A DNA stretch of 64,000 bases from JBLIRR01 sp049472395 (lineage in GTDB: Bacteria > SZUA-182 > DTGQ01 > JBLIRR01), in NCBI GenBank assembly GCA_049472395.1, contig JBLIRR010000019.1, forward strand, positions 1-64,000, written 5' to 3'. The notes below the pieces were generated by a model, which saw nothing but the letters and a program-made list of their open reading frames with translations, was not told the DNA's origin and did no database searches. Shown here piece after piece: positions 7,339 to 16,127 of the stretch (position 1 is its first letter; each line of letters starts with the position of its first letter). Made by a program: the position numbers and the translations under genes.

Positions 7339-7395
7339 GCAATTCTAATTTTGGGCACATAATATGTGGAATTTAAGAGTCAAAATTTGAATTGT
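7339..7395 (+). repeat. 57-bp inverted-repeat element, copy 1 (upstream of korA)
   Basis: The element begins GCAATTCTAATTTTGGGCAC and ends GAATTGT. Outer arms CAATTC/GAATTG, a second stem AATTTTG/CAAAATT and a central CACAT-AAT-ATGTG hairpin nest inside one another. A second 57-bp copy of the same polarity lies upstream of tupA (24845-24901). It ends 27 bp before the korA start and may be a shared operator, RNA leader element or miniature repeat. Confidence 0.6.
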
Positions 7396-7422
7396 TGATA
7401 ATTATAGCTCTAAGGAAATATC

Positions 7423-9138
7423 ATGGATAACACTACATTTCATGAAAAGGACGATATCTGTATTGTCCTTTGTGGTGCTGCCGGCCAGGGTATTCAAACG
7501 GTTGAAAAGTTTGCTACCCACATATTAAAACGTGCTGGCTATCATGTTTTTGCAACAAAAGAATATATGTCGCGAATCCGGGGCGGAAGCAATTCGACCC
7601 ATATACGGATATCCTCGAAACGTGTTCATGCCTATGTTGAGAGGATTGACATATTAATTCCTCTTGATAAAGAGGCGATTGTGCATGTGAAAGACAGAAT
7701 CTCGCCTCACACTATTATAGTAGGGGAGAAGAAAAAACTCGGGACATCTTACCCCATCATAGATGTACCTTTTTCAACAATTGCAAAAGAAATCGGTGGC
7801 CTCATTTATGCCAATTTTATTGCAATCGGTATCCTCACTGGAATATTCGATGTCCCCTCAGAGATGATTGAAGAGTATGTAGCACGCTATTTTGCTAAGA
7901 AGAGCGGCGATATTATAGAAAAAAATATCATTGCAGTGAAAAAAGGAAGACAGATAAGCGCGGATCTTATAAGAGAGCATGCGATATCAGTTAATCTTAT
8001 GAAAGATCACACAATACAGGATGAACTCCTCCTTAATGGTGCTGAGGCTGTTGGCATAGGGGCACTTGCCGGAGGGTGTAATTTTATTGCCTCCTATCCC
8101 ATGTCTCCCTCAACAGGGGTACTGGTTTTTCTTGCTCAACATGCGAAAGATTTTAATCTTATTACTGAACAGGCAGAGGATGAAATTTCTGCTATTAATA
8201 TGGCACTGGGAGCATGGTTTGCGGGGGCGAGGGCCCTCGTGACGACTTCAGGAGGAGGATTCGCTCTCATGCAGGAAGGTGTGAGTCTTGCCGGTATTCT
8301 CGAAACACCTGTAGTAATTCACTTAGCCCAGAGACCAGGCCCTGCAACCGGATTGCCCACGAGAACGGAACAGGCAGACCTGCAATTTGCTCTCTATTCC
8401 GGGCATGGTGAATTTCCTCGCATCATCTTCGCGCCGGGGACCATTGAAGATGCCATCCGCCTTACCCAAAAGGCGTTCAATTATGCTGATAAATATCAGA
8501 TCCCCGTATTCATTCTCACTGATCAATTTTTTATGGATTCCTATTATAACCTTCCGCCTGATGATATACCCATAACGAATGTCACGCATTATTTTTCTGA
8601 AACAACAGGGGACTATAAACGCTATAGAATTACTGAAAACGGTGTATCTCCCAGGGGAATCCCCGGATATGGCTCTGGTGTTGTTATTGTTGATAGTGAT
8701 GAACATGACGAGGAGGGCCATCTCACCGAAGATTTAGCACTACGCTCACATATGGTCGAGAAGAGATTGAGGAAGTTATCCTCTATGACACAAGAGGCAG
8801 TGCCCCCGGAATTGATCGGAGAGGAAGAGTATACCATATTGATTATCTGCTGGGGCTCGACCTATGGTATGGTCAAGGAAGCAGTAAAGAGGATCGGCAG
8901 AAATGATATCTCTGTTCTTCATTTTACACAAGTGTATCCCCTGTGGGAGAAGACCTCTTCGTATATTCAAAAAGCACAGCGGATCATCATTATTGAGGGC
9001 AATGCCACTTCCCAATTTGGAAAGCTGCTAAAACTTACCTTCGGCATAGAAGCCCATGACAAGATCTTAAAATATAACGGCCTTCCTTTTTCAGTGGAGG
9101 AAATTATGGAACGGCTTAAGGGTTTGGGGATAGAATAA
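7423..9138 (+). CDS. korA: 2-oxoacid:ferredoxin oxidoreductase, fused gamma-alpha subunit
   Basis: This subunit oxidatively decarboxylates a 2-oxoacid (2-oxoglutarate or a branched/aromatic relative) to the acyl-CoA, passing electrons to ferredoxin; TPP sits on the beta partner. Residues about 10-190 are the gamma domain (VLCGAAGQGIQTVEKF, SRIRGGSNST). From about 205 comes the alpha domain (GAEAVGIGALAGGCNFIASY, then PMSPSTG, then ITEQAEDEISAINMALGA). At 571 residues this matches KorA-type gamma-alpha fusions. AAGGAAA precedes the ATG. The beta gene follows after 2 bp. No ferredoxin-like delta subunit is adjacent, which is normal for KorAB. Lying at the head of a liv operon suggests 2-oxoacids from amino-acid breakdown as substrate; this is inference. 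Confidence 0.88.
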   Translation: MDNTTFHEKDDICIVLCGAAGQGIQTVEKFATHILKRAGYHVFATKEYMSRIRGGSNSTHIRISSKRVHAYVERIDILIPLDKEAIVHVKDRISPHTIIVGEKKKLGTSYPIIDVPFSTIAKEIGGLIYANFIAIGILTGIFDVPSEMIEEYVARYFAKKSGDIIEKNIIAVKKGRQISADLIREHAISVNLMKDHTIQDELLLNGAEAVGIGALAGGCNFIASYPMSPSTGVLVFLAQHAKDFNLITEQAEDEISAINMALGAWFAGARALVTTSGGGFALMQEGVSLAGILETPVVIHLAQRPGPATGLPTRTEQADLQFALYSGHGEFPRIIFAPGTIEDAIRLTQKAFNYADKYQIPVFILTDQFFMDSYYNLPPDDIPITNVTHYFSETTGDYKRYRITENGVSPRGIPGYGSGVVIVDSDEHDEEGHLTEDLALRSHMVEKRLRKLSSMTQEAVPPELIGEEEYTILIICWGSTYGMVKEAVKRIGRNDISVLHFTQVYPLWEKTSSYIQKAQRIIIIEGNATSQFGKLLKLTFGIEAHDKILKYNGLPFSVEEIMERLKGLGIE

Positions 9139-9140
9139 AT

Positions 9141-9998
9141 ATGAATGCGCATTCTTATACCATTGAATCTGCAGATATTGCATGGTGTCCGGGGTGCGGA
9201 AATTTCGCCATACTGAATATATTAAAAGAAACCCTTGCAGAACTGGAAATTGTTCCGGAGGAGCTGGTTATTGTATCGGGGATAGGGCAGGCGGCGAAGA
9301 CCCCTCATTATTTGAAAGCAAATGTATTTAATGGACTTCATGGGAGGGCACTTCCCCCTGCCACCGCTATCAAAGCGGTCAATCCTCATCTTACGGTGAT
9401 TGCCGAGAGCGGTGACGGAGATATGTATGGCGAAGGGGGAAACCACTTTATTCACGCAATAAGAAGAAATCCTACCATTACCAATATTGTTCACAATAAC
9501 ATGGTGTATGGCCTTACGAAAGGACAGGCCTCACCAACGAGCCCGACAGGCTTAAAAACTCCTGTGCAGGTGGAGGGGGTATTTCTTGAACCTTTCAATC
9601 CCCTGGCGGTGGCCATAGCCCTTGATGCACCGTTTGTCGCGCGGGCATTCTGCGCTGATAAGGAGCGCACAAAAGAGATCCTCAAAAAGGCCATCCTCCA
9701 TAAGGGATATGCGCTTGTGGATATATTTCAACCATGCCCCTCATTTAACAAAATAAATACGTATCAATGGTTTAAAGAGCATACATACTATCTTGAAGAC
9801 TCATACGATCCTTCTCATAAAAGTGAGGCATTTAAGAGGGCACTTGAATATGAAGGCTTCCCCTTAGGCATATTCTATATTAATCCCCACAGAACATCCT
9901 TTGAGGAGAATTGCGCAGTCTATAAGAGTACGAAGGAGCCTTTATATAAAAGGCCCCTGAATACAAAGATGGTAAAGCAACTCCTTGGAATAAAATAA
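9141..9998 (+). CDS. korB: 2-oxoacid:ferredoxin oxidoreductase, beta (TPP) subunit
   Basis: The beta subunit carries thiamine diphosphate and an Fe-S cluster. The N-terminal WCPGCGN (C16, C19) supplies cluster ligands. GDGD at 91-94 followed by the NNMVYGLTKGQASPT segment forms the TPP/Mg site. GIGQAAKTPHYL and GLHGRALPPATAIK fit the KorB family. The length of 285 residues is usual. It starts two bases after korA and must work with it in the cytoplasm. The exact 2-oxoacid cannot be read from the sequence. Confidence 0.88.
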   Translation: MNAHSYTIESADIAWCPGCGNFAILNILKETLAELEIVPEELVIVSGIGQAAKTPHYLKANVFNGLHGRALPPATAIKAVNPHLTVIAESGDGDMYGEGGNHFIHAIRRNPTITNIVHNNMVYGLTKGQASPTSPTGLKTPVQVEGVFLEPFNPLAVAIALDAPFVARAFCADKERTKEILKKAILHKGYALVDIFQPCPSFNKINTYQWFKEHTYYLEDSYDPSHKSEAFKRALEYEGFPLGIFYINPHRTSFEENCAVYKSTKEPLYKRPLNTKMVKQLLGIK

Positions 9999-10165
9999 AA
10001 TTGCAATTCTTCTCTATTTGCATTATTATGCTTACTGCTTAGATATGCTTAGATAACGATGAGCCGGCACCTCATACAATCTTCTCGTGGGGCATAGGCA
10101 ATAATCACTCTTTAAAGTAAGCCATAATGAAATTTGCTATAAAAAGAGCATAAAGGAGGGGAAAA

Positions 10166-11368
10166 ATGAAAAAAACAATTCGTTTAATTACTATCTTTAT
10201 CATGTCCATGCTTGTTTTCAGCCTCATAGCACTACCAAATGCCTGGTGTCTGCAATGGCCATGGCAGAAGGCACAGGCCATCACCATAGGTATTAACGCC
10301 CCCATCACGGGGGATATCCCGAAAGTAGGGGAGGGAACAAAGTATGCCGCACGGATGTGGCTCGATGATATCAATGCAGCCGGAGGTCTTGTGGTAGGGG
10401 AAAAAAAATATCCTGTCAAGCTCGTGATCGAAGATAATGAAGCAAAGGCTGAATCAGCAGTGAAAGTGCAGACAAAGATTATCACAGAGGATGAGGTACT
10501 GGCCATTGTCGGGCCTCAGGCCTCCAAACAGGCTGTGCCGGCAGGTGAAGTGGCCAATAATTACCGAACTTCGATGATAAGTCCCTGGTCAACTAATCCC
10601 GACACGACCAAGGACCGTCCCTTTGTATTTCGAGGATGTTTTCTTGATCCCTTTCAGGGGCCGGTACTTGCCAATTTTATTCATGAAGAGTTCGGATTTA
10701 CTAAGGCGGCTGTGCTCTATGATGTGGCAAGTGATTATCCGAAGGGACTTGCAGAATTCTTTAAAAAAGCATGGGAAGAGAAGAACGGTCCTGGTTCAAT
10801 TGTGGCCTTTGAAAGCTTCACTACCAGGGATGCCGACTTTAGCTCCCAGTTAACCAAAATCATTACCTCTGGTGCACAGGTCCTTTTTACTCCGCAGTAC
10901 TATAACGAAGTTGCCCTTATTGTTCAGCAAGCTCATGAGCTGGGGTGGGATGGTCCTATCGTTGGCAGTGACAGTTGGGGCTCGGCAGAGACCGTGAAAC
11001 TGTGCGGCGAGGAATGCCACGGGCTTTTTTTCAGCACTCATTATGCTGCAGCGGGAGCAACCGGCGCCACTCAAGCCTTTATCGAGCGGTACCGGGAAAA
11101 ATATGGCTATGTCCCGGATGATGTCGCTGCCCTCACATGGGATTCCCTGGGTATTGTGCAAAAAGCCATCGAAAGCTGTCACACGCTTACGGGAGACGTG
11201 GAGAAGGATCGTCAACAGGTGCGTGATGCTCTGGCCAAGATTAGTGAATTTGAAGGAATTACCGGAAAAATGACCTTTACCGAAGAGGGTGATCCGATAA
11301 AATGCGCCGTGATCGTGAGGATCAATGAGGCCGGGCAGTTCGCCTTTTACAAGTCTGTCTGCCCCTAA
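10166..11368 (+). CDS. livK: Branched-chain amino acid ABC transporter, substrate-binding protein
   Basis: This 400-residue periplasmic protein starts with a signal peptide (basic MKKTIR, then a hydrophobic stretch, cleavage likely near residues 30-37). The mature part begins ITIGINAPITGDIPKVGEGT, the type I leucine-binding-protein fold, with later VGPQASKQAVPAGEVANNY and QLTKIITSGAQVLFTPQYYNE. GGAGG lies just before the ATG. It heads a complete ABC set (permeases and ATPases follow in the same direction), 167 bp after korB with no obvious terminator between, so co-transcription with korAB is plausible. The ligand may be a branched amino acid, but this family also takes up amides, urea or aromatic acids. 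Confidence 0.88.
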   Translation: MKKTIRLITIFIMSMLVFSLIALPNAWCLQWPWQKAQAITIGINAPITGDIPKVGEGTKYAARMWLDDINAAGGLVVGEKKYPVKLVIEDNEAKAESAVKVQTKIITEDEVLAIVGPQASKQAVPAGEVANNYRTSMISPWSTNPDTTKDRPFVFRGCFLDPFQGPVLANFIHEEFGFTKAAVLYDVASDYPKGLAEFFKKAWEEKNGPGSIVAFESFTTRDADFSSQLTKIITSGAQVLFTPQYYNEVALIVQQAHELGWDGPIVGSDSWGSAETVKLCGEECHGLFFSTHYAAAGATGATQAFIERYREKYGYVPDDVAALTWDSLGIVQKAIESCHTLTGDVEKDRQQVRDALAKISEFEGITGKMTFTEEGDPIKCAVIVRINEAGQFAFYKSVCP

Positions 11369-11384
11369 CAGATTACATTAAAGA

Positions 11385-12308
11385 ATGACGTTTTTCTTGC
11401 AGAATTTTATTAACTCCCTTCAATGGGGGAGTTTTTATGCCCTGATAGCGCTCGGCTATTCTATGGTATATGGTGTTTTGATGCTCTTTAATTTTGCCCA
11501 TGGCGATATCTTTATGGCTGGCTCATATATCGGTTTAGGTGTTGCCATGGGATTTACCGCCCTGGCTGCGTCAGGGCTTATCACCCTGCCTGGCTGGCTC
11601 ATTCTCGTATTAACCATCCTCATCTCCATGTTTCTTACCTCCTTTTTGGGTATGGTGGTGGAACGGATCGGGTATCGTCCCTTAAGGGATGCACCACGAG
11701 CCTCGGCTGCCATCACCGGCTTGATGATAGGCATTATTCTCGAGACAGGAAATCTTGCGGTATTAGGGGCCAGGCGTTTCAGTTTCCCTCCTCTCATAAA
11801 CTCCATTACTTATAATATAAGCGGTGTATTCGTGACGAATAAAAAAATTATGATTGTGGGGGTCTCTCTCCTGCTTATGGCAGCCTTGCATCAGTTTGTC
11901 CGAAGGACTAAATGGGGTATGGCTATGAGAGCCATGGCTTTTGATTATATGGTGATTCCTTTGATGGGTGTCCCAATAAATGCGATAGCTAGCCTCACCT
12001 TTGCCCTCGGCTCTTCTCTGGCGGCCGCTGCCGGCATTCTTTTTGCCGTGGCCTATCCTGTGCTCGACCCTTACATGGGGATCATCATCGGATGGAAAGC
12101 CTTTGTTGCTGCGATCCTCGGGGGAAGAGGATCAATTTTAGGAGCCACCCTGGCAGGATTCCTGCTGGGATTTATAGAGATTTTTGTAGCGATGATTTTT
12201 CCCTCTACCTTGCGAGATCTTATTGCATATTCCATCATTCTTCTCATTCTCACCTTTAAACCCCATGGTTTCTTCGGAGAACCATACAGTGCGCGTCTTA
12301 GACTGTGA
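11385..12308 (+). CDS. livH: Branched-chain amino acid ABC permease LivH
   Basis: This inner-membrane permease has 307 residues and about eight hydrophobic segments. LGYSMVYGVLMLFNFAHGDI near the start is the LivH signature, and FVAAILGGRGSILGATLAGF near residues 225-250 is the conserved loop that contacts the ATPases. It begins 16 bp after livK and ends one base before livM, fitting one transcript. Confidence 0.9.
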   Translation: MTFFLQNFINSLQWGSFYALIALGYSMVYGVLMLFNFAHGDIFMAGSYIGLGVAMGFTALAASGLITLPGWLILVLTILISMFLTSFLGMVVERIGYRPLRDAPRASAAITGLMIGIILETGNLAVLGARRFSFPPLINSITYNISGVFVTNKKIMIVGVSLLLMAALHQFVRRTKWGMAMRAMAFDYMVIPLMGVPINAIASLTFALGSSLAAAAGILFAVAYPVLDPYMGIIIGWKAFVAAILGGRGSILGATLAGFLLGFIEIFVAMIFPSTLRDLIAYSIILLILTFKPHGFFGEPYSARLRL

Positions 12309-12309
12309 T

Positions 12310-13599
12310 ATGAAACTGACCAAAGAAAGATTAATTGCTCACGTGCCTGCTCTTGGATGGCTTGCCGGAGCGTGCTTTGCTGTGGTGTGTGAATATTTTT
12401 TAGGAACGCCCTTGGCCCTCCTTCTGGGAATGCCGAAAAGGCCTGTCCTGTTCGGTTGCACGATTGCACTAAAAAAGCCTCTCTTGCTTCCCAGCGCCCT
12501 CATTTATGTCCTCGTCATCTATCTTCTTCCTGTAATCAGTATTGCATGGTTCAGCTCTTCTCTTACAAACAGGCTGGCGGCCGCACTTCTGCGTTTCTCT
12601 CCGCGCGTGTCAGTGGCTGTCCATCTCTTTGTGTTCTATCTTATTCTCCACCTCTGGTCTTCTCTCAGTGCATACCGTGTCATTATGTTGAAGCTCACGC
12701 TCATCTCTGTCATGCTCACTCTCAGCCTTAATGTGATCAATGGATATATGGGGGAATTCTCCTGCTCTCACCCAGGATTCATGGCTCTCGGGGCCTATGC
12801 GGCATCAACCTTTACTGTGATGCTCTTTGTGAATGATAAACTTTTTGGCCCTCCTTTTCTCCCCTCTTATCTTGGCCCCTATTTATTTCCCCTTGCTTTG
12901 ATCGTGGGAGGTCTCACTGCTGCCCCTGCAGCCCTCCTTATCGCTATTCCCTCCTTTCGCACACGGGGAGATTATCTCGCCATTATTTCACTGGCCTTTA
13001 TGTTTATTGTGAAAAGCGCAATCGAAAATCTTGAGGTTGTCGGTGGCCCTCGGGGTTTGAGCAGTCAGCCCAATTATGCTTCTCTTCCCACGGTTTTTAT
13101 ATGGACCGTGGTGTGTATATGGATGATCAATAATTTTATTCGATCAATCCTCGGAAAAGCCTTAAATGCAGTACGTGATAATGAGCTGGCTGCCGAGGCC
13201 ATGACTATCAATACCCGACGCACCAAGATTGTCAGTTTTTTATTTTCAGCCTTTTGGGCTGGTGTCGCAGGTGGGCTTTTTGCCCATGTCCTTCGCTATG
13301 TGAATCCGGGGACATTTGGCATTCAAAAGCTCGCTGAACTGCTCGCCATGGTCTACTTTGGGGGCCTCAATTCAGTCTATGGGTCGATAGTGGGTGCCGT
13401 GAGTTTGAGCATTCTTAGTGAAGCCCTCAGGCCATTCGAGCTTTTCAAATGGATTATAATTCCCCTGCTTCTTATTGTGGTAATGATTTTTCGTCCCACC
13501 GGCCTTATTGCCTTCAGGGAATTTAACATGGAAAAAATTATTAAGCCTAAAGTGCACAAGGAGAAGGAGCCACCCCATGTCAATGCTTCAGATTCATGA
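12310..13599 (+). CDS. livM: Branched-chain amino acid ABC permease LivM
   Basis: The ATG at 12310 begins one base after the livH stop; a longer frame back to 12223 would overlap livH by 86 bp and is not preferred. The 429-residue product has an N-terminal extension with several extra membrane segments before the LivM core (LSLNVINGYMGEFSCSHPGF, FRTRGDYLAIISLAF, VGGPRGLS). VRDNELAAEAMTINTRRTK is the conserved cytoplasmic loop for ATPase contact. It pairs with LivH in the membrane. Confidence 0.88.
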   Translation: MKLTKERLIAHVPALGWLAGACFAVVCEYFLGTPLALLLGMPKRPVLFGCTIALKKPLLLPSALIYVLVIYLLPVISIAWFSSSLTNRLAAALLRFSPRVSVAVHLFVFYLILHLWSSLSAYRVIMLKLTLISVMLTLSLNVINGYMGEFSCSHPGFMALGAYAASTFTVMLFVNDKLFGPPFLPSYLGPYLFPLALIVGGLTAAPAALLIAIPSFRTRGDYLAIISLAFMFIVKSAIENLEVVGGPRGLSSQPNYASLPTVFIWTVVCIWMINNFIRSILGKALNAVRDNELAAEAMTINTRRTKIVSFLFSAFWAGVAGGLFAHVLRYVNPGTFGIQKLAELLAMVYFGGLNSVYGSIVGAVSLSILSEALRPFELFKWIIIPLLLIVVMIFRPTGLIAFREFNMEKIIKPKVHKEKEPPHVNASDS

Positions 13600-14347
13600 A
13601 ATGACCCACTATTTTGGCGGGTTGCGCGCTGTGCATAATTTTAATTTATGCATCGAGCCGGGTCAGATCAAAGGACTCATTGGCCCTAATGGCGCGGGGA
13701 AAAGCACTATATTTAACCTCATAAGCGGTATCTATACGCCCACGAAGGGAAGGATAACGCTTAATGACGAGCACATTACCGGCCTTCCTCCTCATAAAAT
13801 CGCCTCATTGGGAATAGGCCGTACATTCCAAAATCTCTGTCTGTGGCGCCATATGACCGTGCTGGAACATGTGAAAATGGCACACTATTCACGGATTACC
13901 TATGGCCTGATTGGCGCCTTTTTCGGCACAGCACAGCGGCACAGAGAAGAAGCGCTGATAGAAGAAAGGGCATTCACTCTCTTAAGGCTTCTGAGAATTG
14001 ATCATCTGGCTGATCAGGTTGTCACCAACCTCCCCTATGGTGGGCAAAGGAGGGTTGAAATAGCCCGGGCCCTTGCCATGAATCCTAAGGTCCTCTTCCT
14101 TGATGAACCGACTGCGGGAATGAATCCTGACGAACTGCGTCAAATGATCGAGATTATTCGAAAGATTCACCAAGAGTTTGACCTGGCCCTTTACATTATA
14201 GAACACCGGTTAAGGGTCGTTATGGAGCTTTGCCAAAAAATCCAAACCTTGGTTTTCGGAGAGGTTATTGCAGAAGGCACTCCTGAAGAAATACAATGCA
14301 ATCCGCATGTCATCGAAGCCTATCTGGGGAAGGAGATGTTTGGGTAA
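13577..14347 (+). CDS. livG: Branched-chain amino acid ABC ATPase LivG
   Basis: The start chosen at 13577 follows GAGAAGGAG with 7 bases spacing and overlaps the end of livM; an earlier frame start at 13508 lies inside livM and adds non-conserved residues. The 256-residue ATPase shows Walker A GPNGAGKST, Q-loop ..GRTFQN, an atypical signature LPYGGQRRVEIARA and Walker B VLFLDEPTAG, then an H-loop in IIEHRL. Its final AEGTPEEIQCNPHVIEAYLG is typical of LivG. Confidence 0.92.
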   Translation: MSMLQIHEMTHYFGGLRAVHNFNLCIEPGQIKGLIGPNGAGKSTIFNLISGIYTPTKGRITLNDEHITGLPPHKIASLGIGRTFQNLCLWRHMTVLEHVKMAHYSRITYGLIGAFFGTAQRHREEALIEERAFTLLRLLRIDHLADQVVTNLPYGGQRRVEIARALAMNPKVLFLDEPTAGMNPDELRQMIEIIRKIHQEFDLALYIIEHRLRVVMELCQKIQTLVFGEVIAEGTPEEIQCNPHVIEAYLGKEMFG

Positions 14348-15060
14348 TGTTGAACGTGGAAAATCTAAGGGTCTCCTACGGAGAAATTGCAGCACTTCAT
14401 GGGGTATCCTTTCATATCGACGAAGGGGAAATTGTATGCATCATCGGTGCAAATGGGGCGGGCAAAAGTACAATATTAAAAGCGATCTCAAGGCTTGTGA
14501 CACCCATAGAAGGTGCAAAGATAACCTATAAAAGAGTCAATCTGTTGCGCTATCCAGCTGATAAGATCGTGAGCACATTCGGCATATCCCATGTGCCTGA
14601 AGGCAGGCGTCTATTCGGCAACCTGACTGTAATGGAAAACCTGCGCCTTGCATCCTTTGCACGGAAAGATACCATGGGCATCAAACAGGATCTTGAAAGG
14701 ATATTCACTATTTTTCCTCGCCTTAAGGAGCGTGAAGCTCAAAAGGCATTGACCTTAAGTGGAGGGGAACAACAGATGCTGGCCATCGGCAGAGCATTTA
14801 TGAGCGGAAGACAGATTATGCTCCTTGATGAACCCTCTATGGGTCTGGCGCCTCTGTTGATGATGAGTGTATTTGAGGCGCTTAAAGAAATCAATACGAA
14901 AGAAGGCACTGCGATCCTTCTTGTAGAGCAGAATGCCCGCTTAGCCCTGAGGCTATCCCAGCGCGGATATGTATTGGAAAATGGGCATATGGTGCTGGAG
15001 GGCGGTTCAACGGAGCTTCTTCAAAATCCCCAAGTACAAAATGCCTATCTTGGAGGATAA
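14347..15060 (+). CDS. livF: Branched-chain amino acid ABC ATPase LivF
   Basis: The ATG overlaps the livG stop (TAATG at 14345-14349), a translational coupling arrangement. The 237-residue ATPase has Walker A GANGAGKST, signature LSGGEQQMLAIGRA, Walker B IMLLDEPSMGLAP and the H-loop region LLVEQNARLAL. It ends with NPQVQNAYLGG, usual for LivF. With LivG it forms the ATPase pair that drives LivHM. Confidence 0.92.
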   Translation: MLNVENLRVSYGEIAALHGVSFHIDEGEIVCIIGANGAGKSTILKAISRLVTPIEGAKITYKRVNLLRYPADKIVSTFGISHVPEGRRLFGNLTVMENLRLASFARKDTMGIKQDLERIFTIFPRLKEREAQKALTLSGGEQQMLAIGRAFMSGRQIMLLDEPSMGLAPLLMMSVFEALKEINTKEGTAILLVEQNARLALRLSQRGYVLENGHMVLEGGSTELLQNPQVQNAYLGG

Positions 15061-15161
15061 GTTCATAGGAGATCATTTCTTAATCAGCTCTTTTTTTCCT
15101 CCACTCTTTATACTACAATAGGGTTATAAGTAGTATTATTTTTCTCAAGAAAGGAAACATC

Positions 15162-16073
15162 ATGAACAAGGAATTATTAAATACACGGGAGCTTGCGGAA
15201 TATCTTGATATCAATGAGAAAAAAATTTACAACCTTATTATGGATAAGGGGCTACCCGCCACAAAAGTGACGGGGAAATGGCTCTTTCCCAAACATCTTG
15301 TAGACGTGTGGATTGATAATCATATTCAGAACTACCCCTGGATGAAGGAAAAAGCACTGCAAACCTTTACCGAGGCGCTTATAATTGCGGGAAGCAATGA
15401 TATCCTTCTCGCTGATGCCCTCTCCCTCTTTCAGGAAAAACAGCGTAATATACTCCCTCTTTACAGCAGTATAGGCAGTATGAGAGGGATAAACGCACTG
15501 AAAAAGGGATGGTGTCATATGTGTGCTGCGCATATGCTCCAGAAAGAAGACGAAGAGTATAACCTCGCATATATAAAGGATATGGTTGAGGAAAAATGTA
15601 TTATTATAAATTTTGCTTACAGGACCCAGGGACTCATAGTATCGGGTGATAATAAAAAAAATATTAGGGGAGTGCGGGATATGGCACGGAATGATGTACG
15701 CATTGCAAATCGTCAATCAGGCACCGGAACGCGCTTTCTTTTAGATTATGAGCTGGAAAAAGAGGGTATCGACGCAAAGAGCGTCAATGGATATGACCAT
15801 ATCTGCTTAAGCCATCTTGATATCGGGATTGAAGTTTTGGCAAGAAGAGTAGACGCCGGGCTGGGGATCCAATCGATAGCTCAGATGTTCGGATTAACCT
15901 TCATTCCCCTTCGCAAAGAACGTTTTGACCTTATTATGAGTAAGAAAACCTCTTCTGAGAAAAAAACAAGAGACTTTATTCAATTTTTACGATCACCTGG
16001 CCTGCGGCGTTATAGCGAGCGATTTGCCGGCTATGATCTAAAAGACACAGGAGAGGTCATCTGGTCAGACTAG
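15162..16073 (+). CDS. Transcriptional regulator: excisionase-type HTH fused to periplasmic-binding-protein-like domain
   Basis: Residues about 5-55 form an excisionase/MerR-like winged helix (NTRELAEYLDINEKKIYNLI, then GLPATKVTGKWLFPKHLVD). Residues about 75-285 resemble the PBP-like sensor domain found in molybdate/tungstate-type regulators and binding proteins (ANRQSGTGTRFLLDYEL is its ligand-loop-like motif). It should be a one-component cytoplasmic DNA-binding sensor. AAAGGAAA precedes the ATG. It follows livF by 101 bp on the same strand. Ligand and targets are unknown; kor-liv and tup, which share an inverted repeat, are reasonable candidates (inference). Confidence 0.8.
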   Translation: MNKELLNTRELAEYLDINEKKIYNLIMDKGLPATKVTGKWLFPKHLVDVWIDNHIQNYPWMKEKALQTFTEALIIAGSNDILLADALSLFQEKQRNILPLYSSIGSMRGINALKKGWCHMCAAHMLQKEDEEYNLAYIKDMVEEKCIIINFAYRTQGLIVSGDNKKNIRGVRDMARNDVRIANRQSGTGTRFLLDYELEKEGIDAKSVNGYDHICLSHLDIGIEVLARRVDAGLGIQSIAQMFGLTFIPLRKERFDLIMSKKTSSEKKTRDFIQFLRSPGLRRYSERFAGYDLKDTGEVIWSD

Positions 16074-16127
16074 CCGCATTGTATACTCCAGAAAGTTCAC
16101 ACAAGAAACACGTTCTTGGGAGAAGTT

